From contig JAILDD010000167.1 in assembly GCA_024689605.1 (NCBI GenBank), positions 1 to 12,378 of the forward strand: a stretch of DNA of 12,378 nt, written 5' to 3'. Positions within the stretch are counted from its first letter, which is position 1; each line of letters begins with the position of its first letter. Source of the DNA: Lachnospiraceae bacterium (GTDB taxonomy: Bacteria > Bacillota_A > Clostridia > Lachnospirales > Lachnospiraceae). Below are positions 1 to 5,875 of this stretch, in pieces. A program made the position numbers and the translations under genes. The notes under the pieces are model-generated. The model had not been told where the DNA came from, searched no databases, and was given only the letters and a program-made list of their open reading frames with translations.

Positions 1-186
1 ACGCACAAAGACACTGGATATCGCGTAATTATCGTATATCCTGATTCCCAGGAATATCAGCGTAACCGCCAGGAGCCAGCTGTTCATGAACATCATATGC
101 TTGAGGTTCGTCAGCTGGATCTGGGGCCTGCAGTCCCTGTATGTATCCCTGCTGTATCCGTAGTAGATAAACGAGGTTGTATTCAT
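1..186 (-). CDS. N-terminus of an unidentified membrane protein (cut by window edge)
   Basis: Reading the minus strand from the ATG at 186 gives 62 codons with no stop to the left edge, so only the N-terminus is present. It begins MNTTSFIYYGYSRDTY, followed by a short polar stretch and then one clear hydrophobic segment at about residues 36-53 (core NSWLLAVTLIFLGI), ending shortly before the edge. An in-frame TAA lies four codons upstream, so this ATG is the first possible start in the frame. There is no Shine-Dalgarno sequence. A short cytosolic head followed by a membrane helix resembles the start of Lachnospiraceae membrane-bound signalling proteins such as multi-helix GGDEF proteins, but too little is visible to name it. 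The gene is divergent from the methyltransferase at 312. Confidence 0.6.
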   Translation of the reverse strand, partial: MNTTSFIYYGYSRDTYRDCRPQIQLTNLKHMMFMNSWLLAVTLIFLGIRIYDNYAISSVFVR

Positions 187-192
187 ACGTAA

Positions 193-198
193 ATTTTA
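193..198 (-). promoter_or_regulatory. Possible extended -10 promoter for the gene starting at 186
   Basis: On the minus strand the sequence TGGTAAAAT forms an extended -10 element (TGn then TAAAAT at 198-193). Six bases follow before the ATG, so the expected transcription start would be the A of the start codon. A TTGACA lies at 213-208 but only 9 bases from this -10, so it is not a properly spaced -35 for it; at the correct spacing only a weak TCCACT is present. Placement is inferred from consensus matching only. Confidence 0.35.
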
Positions 199-206
199 CC
201 ATATAC

Positions 207-235
207 TTGTCAAAAAGTGGAAAGAATTATAGACT
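207..235 (+). promoter_or_regulatory. Candidate sigma-A promoter for the methyltransferase gene
   Basis: TTGTCA at 207-212 and TAGACT at 230-235 are separated by 17 bases, matching sigma-A -35 and -10 boxes at five and four of six positions respectively. Transcription would begin near 242, giving a leader of about 70 bases before the ATG at 312. This promoter overlaps the divergent promoter region of the leftmost minus-strand gene. Confidence 0.4.
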
Positions 236-238
236 AAT

Positions 239-265
239 AGCGGCTGATGAATCAAAAAAGCCGCT
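239..265 (+). other. Stem-loop in the leader of the methyltransferase gene
   Basis: AGCGGCT at 239-245 pairs with AGCCGCT at 259-265, giving a perfect 7-bp GC-rich stem and a 13-base A-rich loop. It sits at the predicted 5' end of the methyltransferase transcript, 46 bases before the ATG. Only three T residues follow, so it is a poor intrinsic terminator. It may stabilise the 5' end, or it may have no function. Confidence 0.4.
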
Positions 266-311
266 TTGGACGAGTTGATCATAAAATGCAGTATTAGGAG
301 AAATTACATAC

Positions 312-1211
312 ATGTGGACCGCTGATAACTGGAATGATTATAAAGTAATAGACTGTACAGACGGTGAAAAACTGGAGCGCTGGGGTGAATACCTCCTGGT
401 CCGTCCCGATCCCCAGGTCATATGGCAGACAGGCCATAAAAACCCGGCCTGGAAAAAAACTAACGGCCATTACCACCGTTCGCAGAAAGGCGGCGGCGAA
501 TGGGAATTCCGGGACCTTCCCAAAGAGTGGACTATAGGATATGACCTGACCCCCTCCGGGAAAAAGCTCTGCTTCCATCTGAAGCCCTTCGCTTTTAAGC
601 ATACAGGCATTTTTCCTGAACAGGCAGTCAACTGGGACTGGGCTTCAGAGCTCATAGTCCGCAGGAAGAAATCCCTTTCCGGAGACAAACGGATAAAAGT
701 TCTTAACCTCTTTGCCTATACCGGCGGAGCTACTGTTTCCGCCGCAGTTTCCGGTGCCTTTGTAACACATGTGGATGCAGCAAAGGGAATGGTGGCCTGG
801 GCAAAAGAAAACGCCGAAAGCTCCGGCTGCGGTCATGATTCCATACGCTGGATAGTGGATGACTGCCTTAAATTCGTGGAAAGAGAAATCCGCCGCGGCA
901 ACACCTACGATGCCATCATTATGGATCCTCCCTCCTACGGAAGAGGTCCCGGCGGCGAAGTATGGAAGATCGAGGATGCGGTATTCCCGCTGATATGCAA
1001 GGCTGCACAGCTGCTTTCAGACGAGCCGCTTTTCTTCCTTATAAACTCATACACCACAGGCCTACAGCCTGCAGTGCTTTCCTATATGCTTAATACAGCT
1101 CTCACAAGCAAACGCGGCGGACATGTGGAAAGTTCAGAGATAGGACTCCCCCTAGAAGGCTCCGACACCCTCATTCTCCCCTGCGGTGCCTGCGGAAGGT
1201 GGACGCCTTAA
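312..1211 (+). CDS. Class I SAM-dependent methyltransferase, COG1092 / RlmI-like family
   Basis: The 299-residue protein carries a complete Rossmann methyltransferase core: motif I NLFAYTGG (residues 132-139), the acidic VDAAKGM segment (154-160), IVDDCLKF (181-188) and motif IV MDPPSYGRGPGGEVWK (204-219). The N-terminal about 120 residues, starting NWNDYKVIDCTDGEKLERWG, form the extra beta-rich domain seen in this family rather than a PUA domain. The C-terminus ends with LPCGACGRW, which I recognise from this subgroup. RlmI-type m5C methyltransferases have a catalytic Cys after the DPP motif; here the corresponding strand reads FLINSYTTG without Cys, so methylation of cytosine C5 in 23S rRNA should not be assumed. 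The substrate is probably RNA. AGGAG at 296-300 lies 11 bases before the ATG. The gene stands alone between divergent and convergent neighbours and is followed by a terminator. Confidence 0.88.
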   Translation: MWTADNWNDYKVIDCTDGEKLERWGEYLLVRPDPQVIWQTGHKNPAWKKTNGHYHRSQKGGGEWEFRDLPKEWTIGYDLTPSGKKLCFHLKPFAFKHTGIFPEQAVNWDWASELIVRRKKSLSGDKRIKVLNLFAYTGGATVSAAVSGAFVTHVDAAKGMVAWAKENAESSGCGHDSIRWIVDDCLKFVEREIRRGNTYDAIIMDPPSYGRGPGGEVWKIEDAVFPLICKAAQLLSDEPLFFLINSYTTGLQPAVLSYMLNTALTSKRGGHVESSEIGLPLEGSDTLILPCGACGRWTP

Positions 1212-1258
1212 TCAGTCAGCACTTTTACATTTCAACACACACATTTATCACACATATG

Positions 1259-1294
1259 AAACGGCTCCGTGCCTCAGGCAGCGGAGCCGTTTTT
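1259..1294. terminator. Bidirectional intrinsic terminator
   Basis: ACGGCTCCG at 1261-1269 pairs perfectly with CGGAGCCGT at 1282-1290, with a smaller GCC/GGC helix inside the loop. AA precedes the stem and a run of T follows it (1290-1294), and on the minus strand the stem is also followed by TTT. It lies between the convergent methyltransferase (ending 1211) and the CD225-like gene (ending 1335) and probably serves both; the plus-strand version is stronger. Confidence 0.85.
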
Positions 1295-1334
1295 AGACTC
1301 AGATCAAATTATGATAATTCGGTTCAGGGCGCTA

Positions 1335-1691
1335 TTAATAGCTGTAGCCGCTCATAGCATCTGCGACTCCAACAGTAAAGTAGAATACGCATATTAATAT
1401 GAATATGATAACTGCAAGCACCCAGCCTATGATGTTCATTATCATGGCAGTCTTGATCTTCGAATCATGTGTTGCCATATCACCGAGCTGATATGCTGTA
1501 TTAGCACCATTGGCATTTATAATAGTAAGGAGACCTGTAACGAGAGTGAATATACCACCCGCACAGCAGAATCCCGCTACTATCTGCACGATACCAAGTA
1601 CAAGCCATAATGTGTACTTAGGAGACTTCTCACCGGGAGCCGGTGTATTGTACTGTCCCTGATTATAGTTGTTGTAGTTCTGATTATCCAT
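1335..1691 (-). CDS. Small CD225/dispanin-like two-helix membrane protein
   Basis: The protein has 118 residues. An Asn/Gln/Tyr/Gly-rich, Pro-containing N-terminal tail (about residues 1-25) is followed by a hydrophobic segment at about 27-58 containing a Cys pair (FCCAGG, 41-46). A conserved-looking loop follows (NTAYQLGDMATHDSKIKTA, about 64-82), then a second membrane helix at about 83-107. The YQLGD...A..S.IKTA loop between two hydrophobic segments, with Cys in the first, fits the CD225/dispanin (IFITM-related) pattern; DUF4190/TM2-type small proteins are an alternative. Bacterial members have no established function that I can name. The start is secure: AAGGAGGG lies five bases before the ATG. 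An in-frame extension is not needed. A neighbouring DUF2752 gene lies upstream on the same strand, 197 bases away. Confidence 0.72.
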   Translation of the reverse strand: MDNQNYNNYNQGQYNTPAPGEKSPKYTLWLVLGIVQIVAGFCCAGGIFTLVTGLLTIINANGANTAYQLGDMATHDSKIKTAMIMNIIGWVLAVIIFILICVFYFTVGVADAMSGYSY

Positions 1692-1696
1692 TTGTT

Positions 1697-1704
1697 CCCT
1701 CCTT
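1697..1704 (-). promoter_or_regulatory. Strong ribosome binding site of the CD225-like gene
   Basis: AAGGAGGG on the minus strand, five bases before the ATG at 1691, is a near-perfect Shine-Dalgarno sequence. It contrasts with the neighbouring genes starting at 186, 2305 and 2459, which have none. Confidence 0.85.
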
Positions 1705-1794
1705 GATTTTGCAACTGATCAACGCCCCCCGGCATCCTTCAGTCACTTGTTTTTTTCCATCCGGATTCCTGCAGATTCCGGACATACGTCTCAT

Positions 1795-1800
1795 ATTATA
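1795..1800 (-). promoter_or_regulatory. Candidate -10 box for the CD225-like gene
   Basis: A perfect TATAAT lies on the minus strand at 1800-1795, about 100 bases upstream of the ATG at 1691. No good -35 box is present at 16-18 bases, so this rests on the -10 match and the position in a 197-base intergenic stretch. It predicts a leader of about 97 bases. Confidence 0.4.
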
Positions 1801-1888
1801 ATACATAAGCCATTCAGATACCATAGCAAAAATTCAGTATAAATCCAGCAGCTCGAAAACATGTACTATTCTGAAGGATTACGAAAGA

Positions 1889-2305
1889 CTATAGTACCAC
1901 AGGCGCCAGGAACTCAAAGGCCGGTATATTCCTTAAAATACCAAACAGGATCATAAGAATCCCCCATATTTCTGCCACCACTCCCATCCAAGGAGACAAG
2001 CCCCCGGTCCTGACAAAAACAATAAGCTGCTGTATATATAGCACCGCCGCAAAAGGCAGCGTCACGGCCAGCAATGTATTATAGCGGAAAGCCTGCAGGA
2101 TATCGTGGTCATGTATCAGCGCATACATCATGCGGGTAACCCCGCAGCTTGGACAATAAAATCCTGTAATTTTATAAATGAGGCAGGGTACGCCTTCGCC
2201 GGTCCGGTCATACATCAAATAAAGCAGTCCCCCGAGTATCAGTACCAGCACATGCAGCAATATAACTATTATCAGCCTTTTTCTCACCTGTTTTTCTATA
2301 TCCAT
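1889..2305 (-). CDS. DUF2752 family membrane protein
   Basis: The protein has 138 residues. Residues 50-62 read YCPSCGVTRMMYA, the hallmark CPxCGxTR motif of DUF2752, followed by a downstream segment ILQAFRYNTLLAV typical of the family. Hydrophobic segments lie at about 10-31, 76-98 and 105-125, so this is a three-helix membrane protein with a Cys-containing loop (C41, C51, C54). The family has no firmly established biochemical role; the CPxC arrangement could bind metal or act in thiol chemistry, but that is inference. A ribosome binding site is poor, with only GGGATG nearby. DUF2752 genes are often found near CD225 or TM2-type small membrane proteins in Clostridia, as here. Confidence 0.85.
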   Translation of the reverse strand: MDIEKQVRKRLIIVILLHVLVLILGGLLYLMYDRTGEGVPCLIYKITGFYCPSCGVTRMMYALIHDHDILQAFRYNTLLAVTLPFAAVLYIQQLIVFVRTGGLSPWMGVVAEIWGILMILFGILRNIPAFEFLAPVVL

Positions 2306-2317
2306 AATTCATCCCAG

Positions 2318-2346
2318 ATTCTATCACACAGCCATCAAATTTCCAA
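2318..2346 (-). promoter_or_regulatory. Candidate sigma-A promoter for the DUF2752 gene
   Basis: On the minus strand, TTGGAA (2346-2341) and TAGAAT (2323-2318) are 17 bases apart, with four and five of six consensus matches. The predicted transcription start is near 2311, leaving only about six bases of leader before the ATG at 2305. This is consistent with the weak Shine-Dalgarno sequence. Confidence 0.4.
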
Positions 2347-2422
2347 ACCAGCCCGCGCATGGTTACCTACATAACGAACGGCAAAACCAACTGTTTTTCC
2401 CTTTTCAATGCTCAATTCTTGA

Positions 2423-2452
2423 TTTACATAAAACCTTCTCATAGGTTATAAT
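2423..2452 (+). promoter_or_regulatory. Sigma-A promoter directly abutting the start codon at 2459
   Basis: TTTACA (2423-2428) and a perfect TATAAT (2447-2452) are separated by 18 bases. Six bases follow the -10 box before the ATG at 2459, so the A of the start codon falls where the transcription start is expected. No Shine-Dalgarno sequence precedes the ATG. The simplest reading is a leaderless mRNA. It is divergent from the DUF2752 promoter. Confidence 0.55.
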
Positions 2453-2458
2453 ATCAGT

Positions 2459-3013
2459 ATGAATGTCGCTGAGCTTTCCACAAATGTATATCAGGTCGCA
2501 GGACTTAAAAATACGGATATTCTGCAGTTCCGCAGTTATCCCGGTAAGCCTTCGGCGTCTGTCACCGGAAATACCGAGACAAGGAGTTTTTCCGAGATAC
2601 TCTCAGACCATGTTTCAAAAAACACCCAGAATGTTTCTGCCACGCAGGCTTACTCAAATATGACCACAGATGCTGCATCAGCATTAAGGGCCTCCCTTTC
2701 CGATTCCGAGCTTGAAAGCTTAAGGGCATCTCTTAATTCTGCCGACTTAAGCGCTGATGTGGTAAACACACTTACTGATTCAAACGGAAATATCGCAGAT
2801 GCACTGCTGGATGCACTTCTTGATAATAAAGATGACGAGAAAGATCAGAGCCCTGCGGACTCTCTTTCATCCGCTCCCAGCTCTTCTGACAGTTTAAATA
2901 AACTCCTTACGGATACAAAATTAGCTCAGGAGTATTTGAGTTCCTCTTCCGGGCGCACTCTCATAAACGAACTGGCCAACAACATGATCGCAGGCGTTGC
3001 CACGAACGTATAA
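2459..3013 (+). CDS. Unrecognised Ser/Asp/Leu-rich protein, probably soluble
   Basis: I do not recognise this 184-residue protein. It has no signal peptide, membrane helix or cysteine. Residues 1-60 are mixed, including a SFSEILSDH segment near 43-51. Residues about 70-122 form an acidic, probably helical region of Ala, Leu, Ser and Asp (for example SLSDSELESLRASLNSADLS). Residues about 122-147 form a charged then Ser/Pro-rich linker. The last about 35 residues (LLTDTKLAQEYLSSSSG...NNMIAG) look like a small amphipathic helical tail. Coding status is supported by a good upstream promoter, a long open frame and coherent composition, but the start has no ribosome binding site. A shorter start at Met68 is less likely. 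It is convergent with the 3027-3788 gene, with only 13 bases between their stops. Confidence 0.6.
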   Translation: MNVAELSTNVYQVAGLKNTDILQFRSYPGKPSASVTGNTETRSFSEILSDHVSKNTQNVSATQAYSNMTTDAASALRASLSDSELESLRASLNSADLSADVVNTLTDSNGNIADALLDALLDNKDDEKDQSPADSLSSAPSSSDSLNKLLTDTKLAQEYLSSSSGRTLINELANNMIAGVATNV

Positions 3014-3026
3014 TACGCCCCTGATT

Positions 3027-3788
3027 CTATGTCTTCTTAAAGAACTGAAAAGTTCCCCCTATCAGTATCATTGCCCCCACTATGGCATAAAACACTTCTA
3101 TCCCGGGTTCCAAGAGTACCGATACGCCCTCCGCCATCAGGAAAGCACCTGCCGCACTGGTAAAAATTATTATTATCACATCCCCGAATATATTAACAAG
3201 AACAGAAACCACCACAGCTGCCAGGGACGCTACCACAAGTCCTGTCTGCAGTACATTAAGGGCCTCGGATATCTGGTCGATCACCGGCTGTGCATACTCT
3301 GCCGACATCTCCCCGGTGTCAGCTGATATATCACCATGATTGAATATCTTTGTTATCCATATCTGCACAAGTGCCCCCGTATCCGGAATATCGCTGATAG
3401 CTTTTCTTGCCATAATAAGGGCAGACCTGGCAAAGCATCCCGCCACCGCCAGATACGTGCACACTCCTGCCGTCACACACAAGCCTGCCTTGTAGCGCCT
3501 AAGTCCTGCATATCCTGCTACAAACGCCACCACTGCTGCCGCCACATACACCCATATGCTGTCCCAGTGTTTTCCTATCTGGAGCACAGTACCGCCCGCC
3601 AGTACAGCACAGGCGCAGAACTGCACTATCTTGCACAGGTTCAGTCCCTGAAAACAGAGCACAGCCCCGGACACAAGAAAAAACAGGGCAACCGCCCATC
3701 CGGGTATTGCCGCTATATCAGACGATATGCTTTTTTCTGCCTCTGCCACTGTCTCCGCAGCCTGAGCCATATAGTATGCTGTCACCAT
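3027..3788 (-). CDS. Seven-helix membrane protein of unknown function, last gene of the two-component operon
   Basis: The protein has 253 residues with about seven hydrophobic segments, at roughly 28-48, 53-70, 77-96, 100-122, 183-203, 205-225 and 229-247. A soluble loop of about 60 residues (about 123-182) contains the helical stretch YAQPVIDQISEALNVLQTG. The organisation loosely resembles DUF4203/TMEM198-type multi-helix proteins, including GY.GLRRYKAG between helices 3 and 4, but I cannot assign it with confidence. No enzyme motif is visible. An in-frame TGA lies four codons before the ATG, so it starts at 3788 or at Met7. The ribosome binding site is weak (AAGTGA almost touching the ATG), which suggests coupling to the kinase gene 32 bases upstream. 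It may be a target or accessory of that two-component system. Confidence 0.7.
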   Translation of the reverse strand: MVTAYYMAQAAETVAEAEKSISSDIAAIPGWAVALFFLVSGAVLCFQGLNLCKIVQFCACAVLAGGTVLQIGKHWDSIWVYVAAAVVAFVAGYAGLRRYKAGLCVTAGVCTYLAVAGCFARSALIMARKAISDIPDTGALVQIWITKIFNHGDISADTGEMSAEYAQPVIDQISEALNVLQTGLVVASLAAVVVSVLVNIFGDVIIIIFTSAAGAFLMAEGVSVLLEPGIEVFYAIVGAMILIGGTFQFFKKT

Positions 3789-3820
3789 TTCACTTATTCA
3801 ATAATTGCCCACTCACAAAG

Positions 3821-5131
3821 CTACTGCTTGTAAGTCACGGTAAAGACTATCTCTTCCCTTTTCCTGTCATAGCTCACCTGAATGTTTGCGTTCATTTTCG
3901 CACACATTTCCTCTGCAATGGAAAGCCCTATACCGAATCCGCTCTTTTTGCTGTTATGGGATTCATCCTCCCTGTAAAATCTTTCAAAGAATCTGGTATA
4001 GTCCACTGTTGCTCCGGCCTTATAGGTATTCTGTACATAAAGCTTTGCTCCTTTCCCCATATAGCCCTTCTCAAGCCTGACCAGAACACGGCCGCCGTCA
4101 TCACAATACTTTGATGCATTGTCAATAAGAATAGATGCCACTTCCTGTACGCCGTTCTGCACAGCTTTTACCGTGAGTCCCTCTTCTATGTTCATCTCAT
4201 ATTTCTTACCGGCGCCCTCCACCACGGAAGCAAAGGATTCAGCCTGGTCCTTAACTATAGATGATATGTCCACCGTGGAAAAGACCTGAACATCCTTCTC
4301 ATTCAGCTTGGACAGCACTACCAGGTTTGAAACCAGATCGTTAAGCTTCTTGATCTGCCTCATGTTCGACTCCGTCCATTTCGTTTTACCGGAGGTCATC
4401 TCTATCATTTCCGTATTGGCAGAAATAACCGTGAGCGGAGTTTTCAGCTCATGGCTCGCATTTGTGATGAAACGCTTCTGCCTCTCCTGGTTCTCAATAA
4501 AGGGATCCATAAGCTGTTTTGAAAAATATATGAAGAGCAGACAGAATACTAACAGTATGACACCGGCCACTATCAGCAGGTAGGAATAAATCTGCTGTAC
4601 TATCAGATATCTTGATGTATAGTCAACGAAAACATAAAGCCGGCCGCCGTTTCCCTTCTCACGGCTGTCGTAATAATAGACATTATTCTCATGGAAGAAT
4701 TTCCCCGACTCCCACCGGGTATCCGTAAACAGTTTACGAAGAGTTTCCACAACGGACATGTCCGCATCATTGGATCGTCCTTCATAAATTGAAAATGCTA
4801 TCTCTGCCGCTTCGTCTTCCTCTATGGAAAAAATATGTTCCGTATTTACATGGGTGACATTTCCATCCTTATCGGTTATCACGCTGAAATATCTGGTTTC
4901 ATACTGGAGTTCTTCCGACAGGCCTCCGGGCATCCGCTTGTTTCCGATCGCCCAGACTCTGTCCGGCGGCATTTCGCCCCCGTTTTCAAGCAGCACCGTC
5001 AGCATAGTATTTACCTGTGCTTCAAAGAAATTATCCGTCAGAAAGAAAACCATGGAAAGAACCAGGGTAAGACAAATGAGCAGCGTAAGCGCTGCCAAAG
5101 ATACAAATTTTACTCTGAGTTTTGCAAGCAT
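3821..5131 (-). CDS. Membrane sensor histidine kinase
   Basis: The protein has 436 residues. Membrane helices at about 11-32 and 181-203 flank an extracytoplasmic sensor domain of about 150 residues of unknown ligand. The H-box is FITNASHELKTPLTVISANT (221-240), with phosphoacceptor His227. The ATPase domain has an N-box ILIDNASKYCDDGG (334-347, Asn338), an F-box FFERFYRED (381-389) and a G2 box SGFGIGLSIAEEM (397-409). The usual DxGxG G1 box between N- and F-boxes is absent; that stretch reads VQNTYKAGATVDYTRFF. I recall this variant from many Lachnospiraceae kinases, so it may still be active. It autophosphorylates and passes phosphate to the regulator encoded just upstream (35-base gap). 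GAAGG lies 11 bases before the ATG; AGGA is too close to serve. Confidence 0.93.
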   Translation of the reverse strand: MLAKLRVKFVSLAALTLLICLTLVLSMVFFLTDNFFEAQVNTMLTVLLENGGEMPPDRVWAIGNKRMPGGLSEELQYETRYFSVITDKDGNVTHVNTEHIFSIEEDEAAEIAFSIYEGRSNDADMSVVETLRKLFTDTRWESGKFFHENNVYYYDSREKGNGGRLYVFVDYTSRYLIVQQIYSYLLIVAGVILLVFCLLFIYFSKQLMDPFIENQERQKRFITNASHELKTPLTVISANTEMIEMTSGKTKWTESNMRQIKKLNDLVSNLVVLSKLNEKDVQVFSTVDISSIVKDQAESFASVVEGAGKKYEMNIEEGLTVKAVQNGVQEVASILIDNASKYCDDGGRVLVRLEKGYMGKGAKLYVQNTYKAGATVDYTRFFERFYREDESHNSKKSGFGIGLSIAEEMCAKMNANIQVSYDRKREEIVFTVTYKQ

Positions 5132-5166
5132 ATCCTACTAAGCCTTCTGTATTGAAGCCCCCTCTG

Positions 5167-5844
5167 TCAGTTCGTGCCTGCCAGTCGGTATGAGTATCCC
5201 TTTTCCCCTTCAATGGTAGCGGATGCCCCTACTGCACGGAGTTTATTCCTGAGGAATGACACATAAAGCCATACCGCCTCTTCATCCGCATTTTCTTCAT
5301 TCTTCCAGAATTTTTCTATTAGTTCCTCAGTAGAAAAATCCTTTTCGGGATTGTTCATAAAAAATCCCAGCATATGGCTCTCTTTAGCAGGAAGCCGTAT
5401 CGAATTCTGGCCGGTAAGTTCCTCTTTCTCTGTATCAAGAGTTATATTATAAACCGATATGACAGTCTGTGTATTTGTACTTGAACGGCTTCTTCTTGTC
5501 AAAGCCCTTACCCTGGCCAAAAGCTCACCCACTGCAAAAGGCTTGGTGAGATAATCATCTGCACCTGCATCCAGGCCGTTTATCCTGTCGTCCACCTCAG
5601 TCTTTGCCGTAAGAAAAAGCACCGGGGTGTCATTACCGGCATCTCTCAGCTTCTTTACCGCCGTTATTCCGTCCATTACAGGCATCATTATGTCGGATAC
5701 AATGGCCGCATACTCATTTGCACTTGCTTTTTCAAGCAGCTGTGCGCCGTTTTCGGTCACATCCACACTATAACCGTTTGCGTCAAGTACAGCCTCTATG
5801 ACGTCTTTAAGATCCTCTTCATCTTCTGCTACAAGTATATTCAT
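5167..5844 (-). CDS. OmpR/PhoB-family response regulator
   Basis: The protein has 225 residues from the ATG at 5844. The receiver domain (about 1-118) has the acidic pair D8/E9, phosphoacceptor Asp51 (VSDIMMPVMDG), Thr79 (FLTAK) and Lys101 (YLTKPF). The C-terminal winged-helix DNA-binding domain (about 130-224) includes ISVYNITLDTEKEEL, RLPAKESHMLGFF, VWLYVSFLRNKLRAVG and the GEKGYSYRL hairpin. The frame is open up to a GTG at 5868, but the ATG at 5844 has GAGG five bases upstream and begins with the family's usual MNILVAEDE, so I prefer it. It is cognate to the downstream kinase and probably controls envelope or surface-related genes, perhaps its own operon; this is inference. The upstream relQ stop is 31 bases away. 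Confidence 0.95.
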   Translation of the reverse strand: MNILVAEDEEDLKDVIEAVLDANGYSVDVTENGAQLLEKASANEYAAIVSDIMMPVMDGITAVKKLRDAGNDTPVLFLTAKTEVDDRINGLDAGADDYLTKPFAVGELLARVRALTRRSRSSTNTQTVISVYNITLDTEKEELTGQNSIRLPAKESHMLGFFMNNPEKDFSTEELIEKFWKNEENADEEAVWLYVSFLRNKLRAVGASATIEGEKGYSYRLAGTN

Positions 5845-5849
5845 TACTA

Positions 5850-5856
5850 CCTCTTT
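5850..5856 (-). promoter_or_regulatory. Ribosome binding site choosing the ATG start of the response regulator
   Basis: AAAGAGG on the minus strand ends five bases before the ATG at 5844. This supports that start over the GTG at 5868, whose codons would run through the ribosome binding site itself. Confidence 0.75.
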
Positions 5857-5875
5857 CCTTTGGATCACCGCTGCT

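Noticed and set aside
1307..1319. A 13-base AT palindrome (AATTAT-G-ATAATT) between the CD225-like gene and the terminator
   Set aside because: Short AT-only palindromes are frequent by chance, it is a single copy, and it lies downstream rather than upstream of a gene, so an operator role is not supported.
1758..1782. Imperfect inverted repeat around CCGGA/TCCGG in the leader of the CD225-like gene, considered as a riboswitch or terminator
   Set aside because: The stem is only five to six pairs, no T-run follows on the transcribed strand, and no known riboswitch consensus is visible.
3041..3056. Hairpin GAACT-GAAA-AGTTC near the end of the operon, considered as its terminator
   Set aside because: It is only 5 bp, lies inside the coding sequence of the last gene, and is not followed by a proper T-run on either strand.
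3336..3833. Plus-strand open frame of 165 codons antisense to the seven-helix protein gene
   Set aside because: His/Arg/Cys-rich composition typical of the reverse complement of a membrane-protein gene, and no promoter or ribosome binding site is evident.
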